64,000 nt of DNA. It comes from Paraspadella gotoi (taxonomy: Eukaryota; Chaetognatha). The notes under the pieces were generated by a model, which did not search any database, was not told where the DNA came from, and saw nothing but the letters and a program-made list of their open reading frames with translations. The DNA is taken from the NCBI GenBank assembly GCA_051294375.1, contig CM119266.1, positions 22,978,338 through 23,042,337 of the forward strand, in the 5' to 3' direction. Shown here piece by piece: positions 63,389 to 64,000 of this stretch (position 1 is its first letter; each line of letters begins with the position of its first letter). Both the position numbers and the translations under genes were made by a program.

Positions 63389-64000
63389 AAGAGAGAGAAA
63401 GAGAAAAGGGTGGAAAGGTAAAGATGAGTTTGAGGAGTTAAGAATTATTCGCCAATTCATCTTGACTGTATCTGAGAAGGTCTAAATTATAGACATTTGA
63501 AAACATAATAATTTATCCTTTTATGCTGTTATTATCTTGTAATAGCGATGTAGGCCTCAACCAAAGCCAAAGCGAGGGAAAATATAGCGTATTTATAAAA
63601 TAAATGTATAAGTTGATTTTGGTTGTAGCAATTACATCATAAAAAAAATCGGTCTCCGTCCAGCTTCCAATTTCTTTCTCGGCGCCGGAGAAATCTCGAC
63701 AATTTTGGCGCCAGAAATGGCCGATTCCATGTAATTCCAATCCGGCGTCGTCCGGCGTTATCCGGCGCCCATCGCATCCTTATAACTTCTCTTTGTCTCC
63801 AATCGGCCTCATCTTCTTCATCCTCGAAGCTGCAGTCGCTTTTGAGTAAATGAGTCTGAGACTCTCTGAACGTGCAAGACAATCAGATGTAATTCATGCA
63901 AATCCTACTTCGATAAGCTTTTCCCTTTCTCTTCCACCTTCTCCTCTCCCATCTCTCATGCTCGCTCTCATCATTTCTCCGGTCCTCTCGATCATCTCTC
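62972..64000. repeat. Second copy of the duplicated segment
   Basis: Aligns to 61652-62701. It is joined directly to sequence matching 59687-59812 and 58017-58137, that is, without the two insertions. Confidence 0.85.
63637..63882 (-). CDS. Second copy of the small minus-strand frame
   Basis: An 81-codon frame from ATG at 63882 to TGA at 63637, with an acidic patch (EDEEDEADW) then IRMRWAPDNAGRRRIGITWN and the same RRRERNWKLDG end as 62335-62514. Indels separate the two copies, so neither sequence should be taken as exact. Confidence 0.25.
   Translation of the reverse strand: MSCTFRESQTHLLKSDCSFEDEEDEADWRQREVIRMRWAPDNAGRRRIGITWNRPFLAPKLSRFLRRRERNWKLDGDRFFL

Overview
This is eukaryotic, animal-type DNA. 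The one gene I can name has short GT-AG introns (386 and 323 bp), a polyadenylation signal close behind the stop, and the body of an animal tetraspanin. CpG is not visibly depleted, and (GA)n/(CT)n, (GAC)n/(GTC)n and (TAAA)n arrays are everywhere. That texture suggests an arthropod (possibly an insect), but nothing here fixes the taxon. Most open frames are translated microsatellites. I list only the tetraspanin as secure, plus a small set of low-confidence coding-like exons.

Layout. 1-8.7 kb: no secure gene, a few exon-like frames, a pyrimidine-rich stretch (about 2.3-4.5 kb) followed by a purine-rich one (about 5.5-8.1 kb). 8.7-22.8 kb (block A): cleanest copy of a 14-kb segment; it carries the tetraspanin (minus strand, 12285-13668), a possible 5' UTR exon and core promoter near 14.1-14.2 kb, a cluster of four CACGTG boxes at 16.23-16.31 kb, and several possible exons. 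22.9-37.1 kb (block B): block A again, inverted, with scattered single-base indels that break the tetraspanin. 37.1-39.9 kb: a large palindrome around a 25-N gap. 39.9-54.1 kb (block C): block A again, in the same orientation as B. The last 8.6 kb of B and C (28519-37135 and 45502-54118) look base-for-base identical, errors included. 54.1-56.1 kb: a 1-kb tandem duplication around a 160-N gap. 57.0-57.2 kb: another small palindrome around 25 Ns. 57.9-64.0 kb: a segment present twice, the first copy carrying two insertions that the second lacks. The larger of these is a 1.83-kb element with long GC-rich terminal inverted repeats, an apparent 7-bp target duplication and an internal minisatellite.

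Interpretation. Inverted or direct copies meet at gaps of exactly 25 Ns, and the extra copies carry long-read-style indels. The simplest reading is that much of 22.9-54.1 kb, and parts of 54-64 kb, come from gap filling or haplotype duplication rather than real gene amplification. If so, the true locus has one tetraspanin gene, and the insertion differences in the last 6 kb may be alleles. I found no operon, CRISPR array, rRNA or tRNA, and no clearly new multi-gene system. The most biologically interesting items are the E-box/CLEAR-like cluster, the inverted-repeat element with its matching empty site, and the tetraspanin whose large loop reads CCA instead of CCG.
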